Positions 1-8,194 of a DNA stretch of 64,000 nucleotides are shown one piece after another. Each line of letters opens with the position of its first letter. The stretch's first letter is position 1. The position numbers and the translations under genes were made by a program. Below the pieces are notes generated by a model, which was not told the origin of the DNA, made no database searches, and saw only the letters and a list, made by a program, of their open reading frames with translations. The DNA lies in contig CAMYOK010000002.1 in NCBI GenBank assembly GCA_947259995.1, positions 1,371,705 through 1,435,704 of the forward strand, in the 5' to 3' direction. Source of the DNA: an uncultured Pseudomonadales bacterium (GTDB lineage Bacteria > Pseudomonadota > Gammaproteobacteria > Pseudomonadales > Pseudohongiellaceae).

Positions 1-399
1 GTGCCGCCGTGTAGCAAAATTAATGTCACGTTTATCAACGAAGACCAAGTACGCCACCAGTGGATGCTACATGGTTTGCCGCGCTATTTATATCCACAGG
101 GTATGTTTCATTTAGAGGCCAGCGGTGGTGAAACTGTGCAGGGTAGCTTCATTGTGCCAGAGGACGATGCTACTTATCTGGTGCACTGCGATGTAACACA
201 GCATATGGAGAAAGGAATGAAGGCCCAATTTGTTGTAGGAAAAGGCTCTGGTACGTTGTGGAGCATCCCTGGGCTGAGTGCTGATTTCAAGTTTGACTCT
301 GTTAGCAACAGGATTGCTTCTTGGCTACTTTTTTGCTCAACTATCTCTGCTTTCATTTTACTGATATTTTTCGCAAAAAAAGGATTTCCCACACGTTAG
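1..399 (+). CDS. Membrane-anchored cupredoxin-domain protein (C-terminal part)
   Basis: The reading frame is already open at base 1, so the true start is probably upstream and only the C-terminal 132 residues are seen. They hold a single copper-binding cupredoxin fold. His24 (in WMLHG) and the segment from His62 to Met73 (HCDVTQHMEKGM) supply Cys63, His68 and Met73, the usual type-1 copper ligand set. The segment resembles the last motif of multicopper oxidases, but Asp64 stands where those enzymes have a type-3 copper His. A trinuclear centre is therefore unlikely and an electron-transfer or copper-binding role fits better. A hydrophobic stretch at about 106-126, followed by Lys/Arg, is a C-terminal membrane anchor. 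The next gene starts 5 bp after the stop, suggesting cotranscription. The substrate is unknown. Confidence 0.7.
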   Translation: MPPCSKINVTFINEDQVRHQWMLHGLPRYLYPQGMFHLEASGGETVQGSFIVPEDDATYLVHCDVTQHMEKGMKAQFVVGKGSGTLWSIPGLSADFKFDSVSNRIASWLLFCSTISAFILLIFFAKKGFPTR

Positions 400-404
400 A
401 CTTT

Positions 405-1580
405 ATGAAAAACCTATTGTTAAAACAGACCTTATTACACTTGCCGATCAAGCCGTTTTTATTGCTGAGCTTGAGTGTTGTCCCTATAGCCTGTCAAAGC
501 ACCGACCTCTATCGGTTTGAGCGACAGTTCATCGATGACGAATTCGTGGGTGCATATGATCTTAGCTTGGCAGATATAGACGGTGATGGCCTCATCGATA
601 TCGTAGCCGTTGCCAATGAGCCTGCGCAATTTGTTTGGTATCAAAATCCATCGTGGAACAAACATCGCATATCAAGTACGGCAAGTGGAAATATTGCGAC
701 AGCGCCATACGACATCGATGGCGACGGAGATACCGACTTGGTGTTGGCCAGTGAGTTCAACATGGACGCAGGTGCCCAAGTAGGTTTGTTGCAATGGTTT
801 GAAAACCCGGGCAATCCGCGAGAAGCGCAACAATGGCCTACGCACACAATTGATCGCGCATCAGCCTCGCGTAGCGTGCAGTGGGTGGATGTCGTCGGCA
901 ATGCTCGCAAGGTGCTTGTAAGCTTGGCAGTCGATAATGCGCCGCTGCTTGCTTACCCTATTCCAAGAAATCCTACGGCTAGGTGGCAGAGTGTAGAGCT
1001 GGCCGACCCTGTCGGTGTGGCGCATGATTTATCGGTAAGTGACTTTAATGAAGATGATAAAGATGAATTGCTGATCGCAAGCTCATCCGGAATAGATATG
1101 CTGCAATTTGCCACGGAGGAGCAATCTATCTTAATTAGTCGAGTCGGCGAGGGAGATGATGCAGGCCTATCTGTGCAAGGTAGCGCTCAGGCGGCCTTGG
1201 GGCGGTTTTCGCATGGGCAGCAGTTTGTCGCTAGCATCGAAGCTGCGTCTGCTAATGAGGTCGTGATCTACACGCCGGCCAGCGGGAATAATATGTCCTG
1301 GGAGCGCACGGTGATCGATGACAGCTTGCAACAGGCGCACGTACTAAAACTCGTGGATATCAACAATGATGGGGTAGACGAAATAGTGGTAGGAAGCGAT
1401 GCTATCTATACTTATCGTTTCAATATGCAGAGCGAACAATGGCAAAAAGAATCATTAGGCCAAATTTCGACAACAGTTACGCACATCGCAGCCGGTGATA
1501 TCAACGGGGATGGGCGTAGCGACATTGTCGCGATAGGCACCGCTAATGCTGGTGTCGTCCTGCTGCAAAGCGCTCAATAA
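405..1580 (+). CDS. VCBS/FG-GAP repeat lipoprotein
   Basis: A 391-residue exported lipoprotein. The chosen ATG at 405 gives a signal peptide ending in a lipobox (VPIAC) at about residue 30. An in-frame ATG at 321 lies inside the previous gene and gives no better leader. The mature part contains several calcium-loop type repeats (DIDGDGLID, DIDGDGDTD, DFNEDDKDE, DINNDGVDE, DINGDGRSD) spaced through the protein, typical of FG-GAP/VCBS seven-bladed propellers. Such proteins are usually surface or periplasmic binding or scaffold proteins with calcium-stabilised blades, and no catalytic motif is visible. It follows the cupredoxin gene closely and may share its transcript. The partner or ligand cannot be told from the sequence. 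Confidence 0.8.
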   Translation: MKNLLLKQTLLHLPIKPFLLLSLSVVPIACQSTDLYRFERQFIDDEFVGAYDLSLADIDGDGLIDIVAVANEPAQFVWYQNPSWNKHRISSTASGNIATAPYDIDGDGDTDLVLASEFNMDAGAQVGLLQWFENPGNPREAQQWPTHTIDRASASRSVQWVDVVGNARKVLVSLAVDNAPLLAYPIPRNPTARWQSVELADPVGVAHDLSVSDFNEDDKDELLIASSSGIDMLQFATEEQSILISRVGEGDDAGLSVQGSAQAALGRFSHGQQFVASIEAASANEVVIYTPASGNNMSWERTVIDDSLQQAHVLKLVDINNDGVDEIVVGSDAIYTYRFNMQSEQWQKESLGQISTTVTHIAAGDINGDGRSDIVAIGTANAGVVLLQSAQ

Positions 1581-1600
1581 CGATTGCGCGCTACACTTGC

Positions 1601-2884
1601 TTAATTACGGGGCACGCGATTGCCTGCAATCCAGACGTCACTGAGCGACTTAGTATTATCAATATCATCTAAAGGGTTGCGGTCTAATACGACAATGTCC
1701 GCCCATTTACCCTCTTCCAATGTCCCTAGTTCTTCAAGGCCTAAACATTGCGCTGCCACGCTCGTGGCGGATCGAATGACTTCCAAAGGGCTCATGCCGG
1801 CATCGACCATCATGCGCATCTCTAAATGCTCAAAATAGCCTTGAAAGCGTGCGGCGGGGCCAGAGTCGGTTCCCATCACCACATTCACACCGGCATCCGC
1901 TAGCGTTTTTAGGTTACGCATCGCCATTGGAAGTGCATGGTTTTTGTAATGCTGTGCGGTCTCGCTATTGCGAACCCTTGTCTGTCGTTCAGGGCTGCGC
2001 AAGGTTGTCATAATCTCAGCATCGACTTCTTGAGTAAAAAAGGGGTCGCTGAAAAATTCGGGCTCGCTCTCATAGACAAACGTTGAAACTTCTCTGGTCA
2101 AAGTGGGCGTGTAGCAGACTTGGTTATCAATGAGTGCATCGATAAACTCTTGGTCTACCTCTTGATCACGCACGCTATGAGCAATAAAGTCTGCTCCAGC
2201 TGCGAGTGTTGCTTTCGCATCCTCTAAGTTATAGGCATGTACGGCCAGTGGTATGCCTCGTTCTTGCGATTCGTCTGCGATGGTTTGGTAGATCTCTGAA
2301 GGCATTTTGGCGGTACGACCAAGATTGTCATCGACTCTTATTTTGATGAAGTCGGCATTCTGATCGGCGACCCCGTTGACGGCGCGGACAGCTTGCTCGA
2401 TGGTTGCGGGCGCGAGGACAGGGCCGGCGACCATGAGGCGGCTGTAGTTTAGAGAATATGGGTTTAGATCGTTGCGTATTTGGAAGCCTTCGTATTCATC
2501 ATCACCTAAGCTGTTGACCATAGTGATACCATAGCGCGCATACAGAGCCAATTGCCTTAGTACATTGCCGCGGTCGTAATGACCACTCTCTAAACCAAGC
2601 ACCTGTCCCACATGTCCATGGGTATTAATGAGCCCTGGGATTATAGTTTTCCCTTGCAGATCAACAATCTCTGCATCATCGGGGATTGTGACACTGGCCG
2701 CAGGGCCCACCGAGGTGATTCTTCCGTCAATGCTAATCAAAACTCCGTTTTCGATTGCTGGCATCTCGGTTCCGTCGATGATTCTAGCGCCGGTAAATGC
2801 AATTGTGCCGGGAACGCCGTAGGCTGCAGCGCTCAACAGAGAAAGGCTAATCGCAAAAAACGGTGCGCGAATTATTGAGAACAT
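1601..2884 (-). CDS. Exported amidohydrolase family protein (imidazolonepropionase/prolidase-like)
   Basis: A 427-residue metal-dependent hydrolase with an N-terminal signal peptide (cleavage near residue 23), so it acts in the periplasm. The amidohydrolase landmarks are in order: the strand-1 metal motif in NTHGHVG, a candidate carbamylated lysine in DFIKIRVDD, VHAYN, IAHSV, and the catalytic aspartate in GTDSGP. The C-terminal segment EEGKWADIVVLDRNPLDDI is the usual closing beta-sandwich of the family. The ATG is preceded by GGAG at a good distance. Family members hydrolyse cyclic amides, Xaa-Pro dipeptides or lactones, and the substrate cannot be assigned here. It converges on the VCBS gene and stands alone on its strand. 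Confidence 0.85.
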   Translation of the reverse strand: MFSIIRAPFFAISLSLLSAAAYGVPGTIAFTGARIIDGTEMPAIENGVLISIDGRITSVGPAASVTIPDDAEIVDLQGKTIIPGLINTHGHVGQVLGLESGHYDRGNVLRQLALYARYGITMVNSLGDDEYEGFQIRNDLNPYSLNYSRLMVAGPVLAPATIEQAVRAVNGVADQNADFIKIRVDDNLGRTAKMPSEIYQTIADESQERGIPLAVHAYNLEDAKATLAAGADFIAHSVRDQEVDQEFIDALIDNQVCYTPTLTREVSTFVYESEPEFFSDPFFTQEVDAEIMTTLRSPERQTRVRNSETAQHYKNHALPMAMRNLKTLADAGVNVVMGTDSGPAARFQGYFEHLEMRMMVDAGMSPLEVIRSATSVAAQCLGLEELGTLEEGKWADIVVLDRNPLDDIDNTKSLSDVWIAGNRVPRN

Positions 2885-3017
2885 GAAAATACTCCATTAT
2901 TTTTATAAATTAGCATGTATGAGCCCACGATGAGGTTTGACAGCTTATCGGTTTATGTAGGTTAATTCCAAGTAGCCTAGGCTATTTTTATTTTTTGATA
3001 ACTCCAGGAGAGATTGA

Positions 3018-3833
3018 ATGGAGAATATGAACGTCGACTCGGATGTATTGATTGGATACGTCTACCTATATGGACCGAAATTGATTGCCGCAGTTCTTAC
3101 CCTTGTATTGGGCCTATTGTTGGCCAATTTCATTGTGGGGATGGTAAAGCGCCTCCTTAATAAGAGTAAGGTTGACCCTTCTCTGCAAAGTTTTCTCAGT
3201 AGTTTAGTAAGCATATTATTGAAAGTGATGGTGTATATCTCCGCCCTTGGCATGCTGGGTGTAGAGATGACCTCTTTTGTGGCAATTCTGGGTGCCGCAG
3301 GTTTGGCTGTCGGTTTGGCGTTATCAGGCACGCTGCAAAATTTTGCTGGCGGGGTCATGATTTTGTTCTTCAAGACCTTCAAGGTTGGCGATTTCATTGA
3401 GGCGCAGGGTTATTCAGGCAGTGTTAAAGAGATCCAAATATTTGTGACTATTTTGACTACGCCAGATAACAAAACGGTAATCATACCGAATGGCCCATTG
3501 GCCACTGGGACACTAGTGAACTTTTCTGCACAGCCGAGGCGGCGCGTGGACTGGACATTCGGGATTGCCTATGGCGATGATGTTGATAAAGCCTATGAGG
3601 TGCTTAAGGCGTTAATTGCTGACGATGAACGTATTAAGACCGATCCGGAGCCCTTCTATGCTGTTTCGGCTTTGGCAGATAGTTCCGTGAATATCGTTGT
3701 GCGTGTGTGGGTGGATGCGGCTGATTATTGGGGAGTATTCTTCAGAATGAACGAGTTAGTCTATAAGCGTTTCCCCGATGCAGGTCTGAGTATTCCGTTC
3801 CCGCAGCGCGATGTGCACGTATATCAGAAGTAA
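3018..3833 (+). CDS. mscS: Small-conductance mechanosensitive channel (MscS family)
   Basis: A 271-residue inner-membrane channel close in length to E. coli MscS (286). Three hydrophobic helices occupy roughly residues 15-120. The pore-lining third helix (AAGLAVGLALSGTLQNFAGG) matches the Gly/Ala-packed TM3 of MscS. The cytoplasmic beta and alpha/beta domains follow, with the family-typical KVGDFIEAQGYSGSVKEI and the TPDNKTVIIPNGPL segment. It opens on hypo-osmotic shock to release solutes. The start is supported by AGGAG 8 bases upstream of the ATG. It appears monocistronic, with divergent and unrelated neighbours. Confidence 0.93.
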   Translation: MENMNVDSDVLIGYVYLYGPKLIAAVLTLVLGLLLANFIVGMVKRLLNKSKVDPSLQSFLSSLVSILLKVMVYISALGMLGVEMTSFVAILGAAGLAVGLALSGTLQNFAGGVMILFFKTFKVGDFIEAQGYSGSVKEIQIFVTILTTPDNKTVIIPNGPLATGTLVNFSAQPRRRVDWTFGIAYGDDVDKAYEVLKALIADDERIKTDPEPFYAVSALADSSVNIVVRVWVDAADYWGVFFRMNELVYKRFPDAGLSIPFPQRDVHVYQK

Positions 3834-3906
3834 GTCACAGACTAGCAATTGTGAACATGATAGGCTCGCTTAGAAATTTGAACGATTTAATTCGCAAAAG
3901 GAGGAA

Positions 3907-4296
3907 GTGATGAAATTCAGTTCGTTGATCAGCAAAACGATTAATTCGGTACTTATTACGGCGTTGGCTCTAATGAGTGTACAAATGCCTGCAATGGCCG
4001 ATATCGTCAGTACAGAGCAGATTGCCACCGAACAGCGCACGGATGTGCAGCGAGAGGCGGTAAGAAGCTTTCTAGAGCGTGGTGATGTGCAAGCGCAACT
4101 CGAGGCGCGTGGCGTAGATGCTGAAAACGCATCGCAGCGCGTTGATAGTTTGACTGCGTCTGAGCTAGCAGAGTTGTCTGCACAAATCGATACTTTACCG
4201 GCAGGTGAAGGTGCGATTGGCTTTGTTATCGGTCTGATTGTGATCTTCATGTTGCTAGATATCGCAGGGGTAACAGACGTATTCCCAGCGATATAG
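3907..4296 (+). CDS. PA2779-family small membrane protein
   Basis: A 129-residue protein with an N-terminal signal peptide (MKFSSLISK..., cleavage near MPAMA-DI) and a C-terminal transmembrane helix (GAIGFVIGLIVIFMLLDIAG). It matches the PA2779 family by layout and by its conserved middle segment: a short helix with QREAVRSFLERGDVQAQLEARGV, then a stretch beginning at SLTASELAEL. A strong ribosome site (AAAAGGAGG) precedes the ATG. The function of the family is not established. Genes of this family lie next to PA2778-type cysteine peptidases in Pseudomonas and relatives, and that is the arrangement here, with 1 bp between the two genes. A substrate, chaperone or processed-lipopeptide role relative to the peptidase is only a guess. 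Confidence 0.8.
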   Translation: MMKFSSLISKTINSVLITALALMSVQMPAMADIVSTEQIATEQRTDVQREAVRSFLERGDVQAQLEARGVDAENASQRVDSLTASELAELSAQIDTLPAGEGAIGFVIGLIVIFMLLDIAGVTDVFPAI

Positions 4297-4297
4297 T

Positions 4298-5296
4298 GTG
4301 TACGCAACAATGCAAAACTATGCACAGCGAATTATTGCTGGGCTGTTAGTATTAATGGGTTTGGGGGGCTGCATGTCAGCCCCTCAATCCACATTCTTGC
4401 TTGAGAATTTTCAACAAGCGTCGCAGCAAAACTCCTCTTTCGATCTTCCTTCTCGCTTGCATCTCGACTCCGTTAGCTTCTTTCCGCAAGAGTTATATCA
4501 ATGTGGGCCTGCAGCCCTAGCCACCGTTTTAAACAGCAGTGCAGTGTTGGTTGAACCCGAAGAGCTCGTCGCACAAGTTTACGTGCCCGCAAGACAGGGC
4601 AGCCTGCAGATCGAAATGCTTGCCGCCGCACGTCGCTATGGGCGTATTGCCTATTTACTGCCGCCTTCATTAGAGGTTTTGTTAAGCGAGCTAGTCGCTG
4701 GTCGCCCTGTGCTGGTGATGCAGAATCTAGGGTTGGAGCGTTTGCCACAATGGCATTACGCTGTCGCAGTTGGCTATGATTTTTCTACGCAAGAAATAAT
4801 TCTTCGCTCTGGTGTGGTGAAAAACTATCGCACGAAATTAAAGACATTTGAGCGTACTTGGCAGCGCGCCGAACATTGGGCGGTAGTGTTGCTCTCCCCT
4901 GGAGAGCTGGCAGCCCATGCCGATGAAAAAGCTTATTTTGAGGCTGTCAGCGGCTTTGCAAGAGAAGCCGATGAGGAGTCACTTCATGCTGCCTATGTGG
5001 CGGGGCTCGAGCGCTGGCCGGCTAGCTCAACACTCGGTATGGGTTTGGGGAATCTGCATTATGCAAAGCAGCGCTTAGATGAGGCCGCGCAGAGCTATTC
5101 CACAGTCCTAGACCACTCCCCTAATTATGCGGCTGCGCATAATAATCTGGCCCAGGTTTTATTGGAGCAAGGAGCGTTTCAGCGAGCGCAGTTGCATGCA
5201 GAGATGGCAGTGGCAATAGGTGGGGCGTTTTTAGAGAGCTATAAAAAGACACTTGCAACCATTAAATTAAAGCTTGCAGCTAGCGCTAGTAACTAG
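4298..5296 (+). CDS. PA2778-family C39-like cysteine peptidase lipoprotein with TPR
   Basis: A 332-residue lipoprotein. The lipobox is LGGC near residue 25. The catalytic segment YQCGPAALATVLN has the Gln-Cys-Gly-Pro signature of C39-like papain-fold peptidases, and HYAVAVGYD supplies the His. The C-terminal part (about 235-325) has two TPR units with the NAAAHNNLAQVLLEQG pattern. GTG at 4298 lies 1 bp after the preceding stop, and an ATG at 4310 is an alternative start. The pair with the PA2779-like gene is conserved in other gammaproteobacteria. The protein is expected in the periplasm, tethered to a membrane, cutting a peptide or bacteriocin-like leader. Its real substrate is unknown. Confidence 0.82.
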   Translation: MYATMQNYAQRIIAGLLVLMGLGGCMSAPQSTFLLENFQQASQQNSSFDLPSRLHLDSVSFFPQELYQCGPAALATVLNSSAVLVEPEELVAQVYVPARQGSLQIEMLAAARRYGRIAYLLPPSLEVLLSELVAGRPVLVMQNLGLERLPQWHYAVAVGYDFSTQEIILRSGVVKNYRTKLKTFERTWQRAEHWAVVLLSPGELAAHADEKAYFEAVSGFAREADEESLHAAYVAGLERWPASSTLGMGLGNLHYAKQRLDEAAQSYSTVLDHSPNYAAAHNNLAQVLLEQGAFQRAQLHAEMAVAIGGAFLESYKKTLATIKLKLAASASN

Positions 5297-5750
5297 AGTC
5301 TTCCCATAGTACATCGCAACATACAATGTATTCGGTATTTTTGATTTTTACTTGTACTGATAAAGTAATACAAAGAATGCCATCGGCTATGGAGAAATAG
5401 GGTTTAGTTGATTGTATGTAACCTGGATTGTTGACAGCGTTATAATAATACTCGCGGCGCTTCCAGCTCGCTCCTTGCGCGTCGGCAAGAGCACTTAATC
5501 TATCCTTGGTAGGGATTACAATGGTGTCGGAGTTAATGTTGGAGAAACACTGCTCGCCGTCAAGAGAAAGCTTATAAAGACGGATGGTGCGCTTCAAGCC
5601 CAGCAATACATCTGCCATATCTTGAAGTGTTGTGTGCTGTTTCGATGTGACTGCTGTGAATTGATCGATATAGGAAGAGAGTGCTTCGGTATAGCGGGTA
5701 TTGCTTAGGTGGCTAAGCTCGTCGAAGCTTTGATAAAGGTTTTTCCACAA
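5286..5750 (-). CDS. Orphan PDC/Cache-like sensor domain protein
   Basis: A soluble 154-residue protein without signal peptide or output domain. Its second half (WKRREYYYNAVNNPGYIQSTKPYFS, then DGILCITLSVQV) looks like the membrane-distal PDC/Cache ligand-binding fold often placed in front of GGDEF/EAL or kinase domains in gammaproteobacteria. Here that fold stands alone. The only plausible initiation codon near the conserved N-terminus is TTG at 5750, with no clear ribosome site, so the start is uncertain. The 3' end overlaps the PA2778-like gene by 11 bp in convergent orientation. It may bind a small ligand and act through a partner; that is inference. Confidence 0.55.
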   Translation of the reverse strand: MWKNLYQSFDELSHLSNTRYTEALSSYIDQFTAVTSKQHTTLQDMADVLLGLKRTIRLYKLSLDGEQCFSNINSDTIVIPTKDRLSALADAQGASWKRREYYYNAVNNPGYIQSTKPYFSIADGILCITLSVQVKIKNTEYIVCCDVLWEDSSY

Positions 5751-5973
5751 GTCAATCCGCGGTGGGATGGACTCAGATAATAGAAATGGATGAGCGAAAT
5801 AAAACCCTTGCGCTAAGTCAACCTCACCATACTGTATATTGGTTGGAACGCAGACATGATGCGTATATCGCCGTGTTGGGCAAATCGATTGCCCTTGTAA
5901 AACCCAAAGCTGGGTTTGTTGCCACTCATTTAAGTCGTCTCATCTTGCAAGTATTGCACATGCAAGCTCGATA

Positions 5974-6993
5974 CTAAAATCCTAATGGAAAGTAAAAGCC
6001 AGCCCGTAGGCTCGTAGATTTTTTGTTATAACTGATAAGCGCTTCGCCATAACCTGAGTAGTAGCTTATATAGAATCGACTATTAACCCACCGAGACATT
6101 GGCACAATGATATCAAGTTGATGGCTTAGTTTGTCTGAGTCTCTACCGAGCATGGTTTTTAAGTCCATACGAATCCAGTTATTGAGGTCAAAGTGCGTGG
6201 TGACTTCCGCGCTGCCTAGGTAATCTTCAATGTCTTCATTATAGTCGCCGAGATTCATTGCTTGCCAGTATTTCAATGTCCATGACCATGCTTCGCTCAG
6301 GCGTAAATTGCGTGAGACATAGATTCGGTCCCAACTGCGTGACTCGAAACTGTCGCGGCCATTAGATTGGTGCTCAAAGCCAACAATATCGAAAATATGC
6401 AGTCGTGGAGTACTACTAGGTTCTGCTAACCTTTCTCTAAAGTCCCAGAAAATCTCAGGGTTGTAGTTATGCTCCTTGAAGGGCGCCGATGCTTCGGAAA
6501 TATCCCACCACGATCTCTGTGAGTAGCCAAATTTTATCGGAGCCAAGCCTTCTAATTCTTTTATCTCTGGGAATAGCCTAAATTTCATACCTAGTTCGAA
6601 CTTGATGTCGAGCGACTCGCCGCTAAACGGCGCGCTCTTGTCTTCGTACTCCATTGAGCCAAAGCTGATGTAGTTGTTTTTATAGGGTTCAAAGAAGGTG
6701 TTGCGAATTGGGTTTTCGAAAGTAAATTGGCGAATACTGGCCGCGACCGCTGTAGAATCTACAATTTGCGCGTCATCGCCTCTGTTTTGCTCTAAAATGT
6801 TGGTACAGATTGCCCTAAGCTCTCCAACTAACAACTCGTCATTGTCGGGTTTGAGAACCTGCTCCTGTAGGCAGCTATCAACGGGTGATAACTCTGCCAG
6901 TGCGGCGGGCGCACATAAGCTGCAGATGATGGCAATGCAAAGCGCGCGGAACAGCGAGTGCAGGTGGCTGTTGCCCAAAACAGGTGTAAACAT
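5974..6993 (-). CDS. pldA: Outer membrane phospholipase A (OMPLA)
   Basis: A 339-residue outer-membrane beta-barrel with a signal peptide (cleavage near APAALA-EL). The active-site block HQSNGR begins at His208 with Ser210 and is followed by SRSWDRIYV. This matches the E. coli OMPLA region carrying His142, Ser144 and Asn156, except that the Asn position is Asp222 here. The other family blocks are seen: FFEPYKNNYI near the first strand, and repeated amphipathic strands to a C-terminal aromatic (GFYFPLGF). ATG at 6993 was preferred over the upstream TTG at 7005. The enzyme hydrolyses phospholipids that reach the outer leaflet and is calcium dependent. A divergent AraC-type regulator begins 90 bp away. 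Confidence 0.9.
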   Translation of the reverse strand: MFTPVLGNSHLHSLFRALCIAIICSLCAPAALAELSPVDSCLQEQVLKPDNDELLVGELRAICTNILEQNRGDDAQIVDSTAVAASIRQFTFENPIRNTFFEPYKNNYISFGSMEYEDKSAPFSGESLDIKFELGMKFRLFPEIKELEGLAPIKFGYSQRSWWDISEASAPFKEHNYNPEIFWDFRERLAEPSSTPRLHIFDIVGFEHQSNGRDSFESRSWDRIYVSRNLRLSEAWSWTLKYWQAMNLGDYNEDIEDYLGSAEVTTHFDLNNWIRMDLKTMLGRDSDKLSHQLDIIVPMSRWVNSRFYISYYSGYGEALISYNKKSTSLRAGFYFPLGF

Positions 6994-7084
6994 GCTGGAG
7001 TCCAACGTGAAATGAGGTGCTTATTGAGGTGAATGAGTGACTGTGCTTATATACCTAACGAGCGTTGGATCGATTATATGACCC

Positions 7085-8194
7085 ATGGAGCCTTCCTTGC
7101 TACTGTTTAGCGCGCAAATAATTGCGATCATGTCTGTACTGCTCTTGGCAATTGGTTATTTAAAAACAAATGCCAATGACGCAAGTGCAAAAATATTTTT
7201 CCTACTTACCGTCGGGGTTATCAGTTATTTCATTAGAAGCATGACGATGGCGCATGTAGACCCTGCCTTACGTATTGATCCCGGTGCTTGGGGTGTTCTT
7301 CTCAACCTTGGCAGCAATGCAATCCCCGGCTTGTTCATGTTGTATTGTTACTCCGTGTTTCAGGACTCGGTTAAAGTCCCCAAAATCTTGATTGGACTTT
7401 TAGTCTTGCAGCTGCTGCTTGACCACTTGAACTATCGTTCCTATCGACCCTCAGCTTTTCTTTCGGTACAGGCCGACAGCTCTTTGACGCAATTCTTGCT
7501 AGGTCCGGTTCCAGATTTCATGCAACTTATGTTCTCGCTGTTTGCAGTGTTCTGGACAGCAAGAGGTTGGAGCAGTGACTTGATCGAGACTCGACGTTTC
7601 CTGCGTTGGGTGATTGTCGGTGTGCAAGGCGGCTTGATCCTTAGCATTGTATTTTTAGAGAACTACCTGCTTAGTAGCGCCTCTGCCTACTACGGACAGA
7701 TGCATGCAATCATCATGTATGTTGTTGCAGCACTAAGCTTCGCTATGCTGCTATCACTTTTACACATCGACTACGTTGGTTTTGGCAAGGTGATGAGAAA
7801 GGTGGCGCCGTTTGTGCCACCCGAGCAGGCCGATGAGAATCTGCTTGCCGATGTTCGGCATTTCAAGAAAATTTTTGAAGAAGAAAAGGTTTACCGTGAG
7901 CATGGTTTGACCATTGCTAACTTGGCCGCCAAGTTAGATATGCCGGAGTATCGTTTGCGAGCGTTGATCAACAAGCATTTAGGGTATCGTAACTTCAATG
8001 CTTTGCTGCATGAATATCGTATCAAAGACGCTTGCGCAATGTTATCTGATGCCAAGCAACGGCAGTTGCCTGTATTAACGATTGCCTTAACTGTGGGGTA
8101 CCAATCGATTACTCCTTTCAATAATGCTTTTCGGCAATCCAAAGGTGTTACGCCGACGGAGTTTCGTAAAAAAGCCCTGCACGATTCACTCTAG
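7085..8194 (+). CDS. AraC-family regulator with seven-helix membrane N-terminus
   Basis: A 369-residue protein with about seven hydrophobic helices in residues 5-235 and a C-terminal AraC/XylS DNA-binding domain at about 260-365. Its second helix-turn-helix block reads LTIALTVGYQSITPFNNAFRQSKGVTPTEFRK, here split only by being quoted in part: the key elements are VGYQSITPFN and GVTPTEFR. Membrane-bound AraC regulators of this layout sense an unknown envelope signal. It is divergent from pldA, which it could regulate. Its stop overlaps the convergent LysR gene by 4 bp. Confidence 0.85.
   Translation: MEPSLLLFSAQIIAIMSVLLLAIGYLKTNANDASAKIFFLLTVGVISYFIRSMTMAHVDPALRIDPGAWGVLLNLGSNAIPGLFMLYCYSVFQDSVKVPKILIGLLVLQLLLDHLNYRSYRPSAFLSVQADSSLTQFLLGPVPDFMQLMFSLFAVFWTARGWSSDLIETRRFLRWVIVGVQGGLILSIVFLENYLLSSASAYYGQMHAIIMYVVAALSFAMLLSLLHIDYVGFGKVMRKVAPFVPPEQADENLLADVRHFKKIFEEEKVYREHGLTIANLAAKLDMPEYRLRALINKHLGYRNFNALLHEYRIKDACAMLSDAKQRQLPVLTIALTVGYQSITPFNNAFRQSKGVTPTEFRKKALHDSL

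Noticed and set aside
321..404. Upstream extension of the VCBS lipoprotein
   Set aside because: Lies inside the cupredoxin gene; ATG 405 gives the proper lipoprotein leader.
5786..5977. Short plus-strand frame (63 codons from ATG) between the PDC-like gene and pldA
   Set aside because: No clear ribosome site, no recognisable motif, and it overlaps the pldA stop; could be real, but the evidence is too thin.
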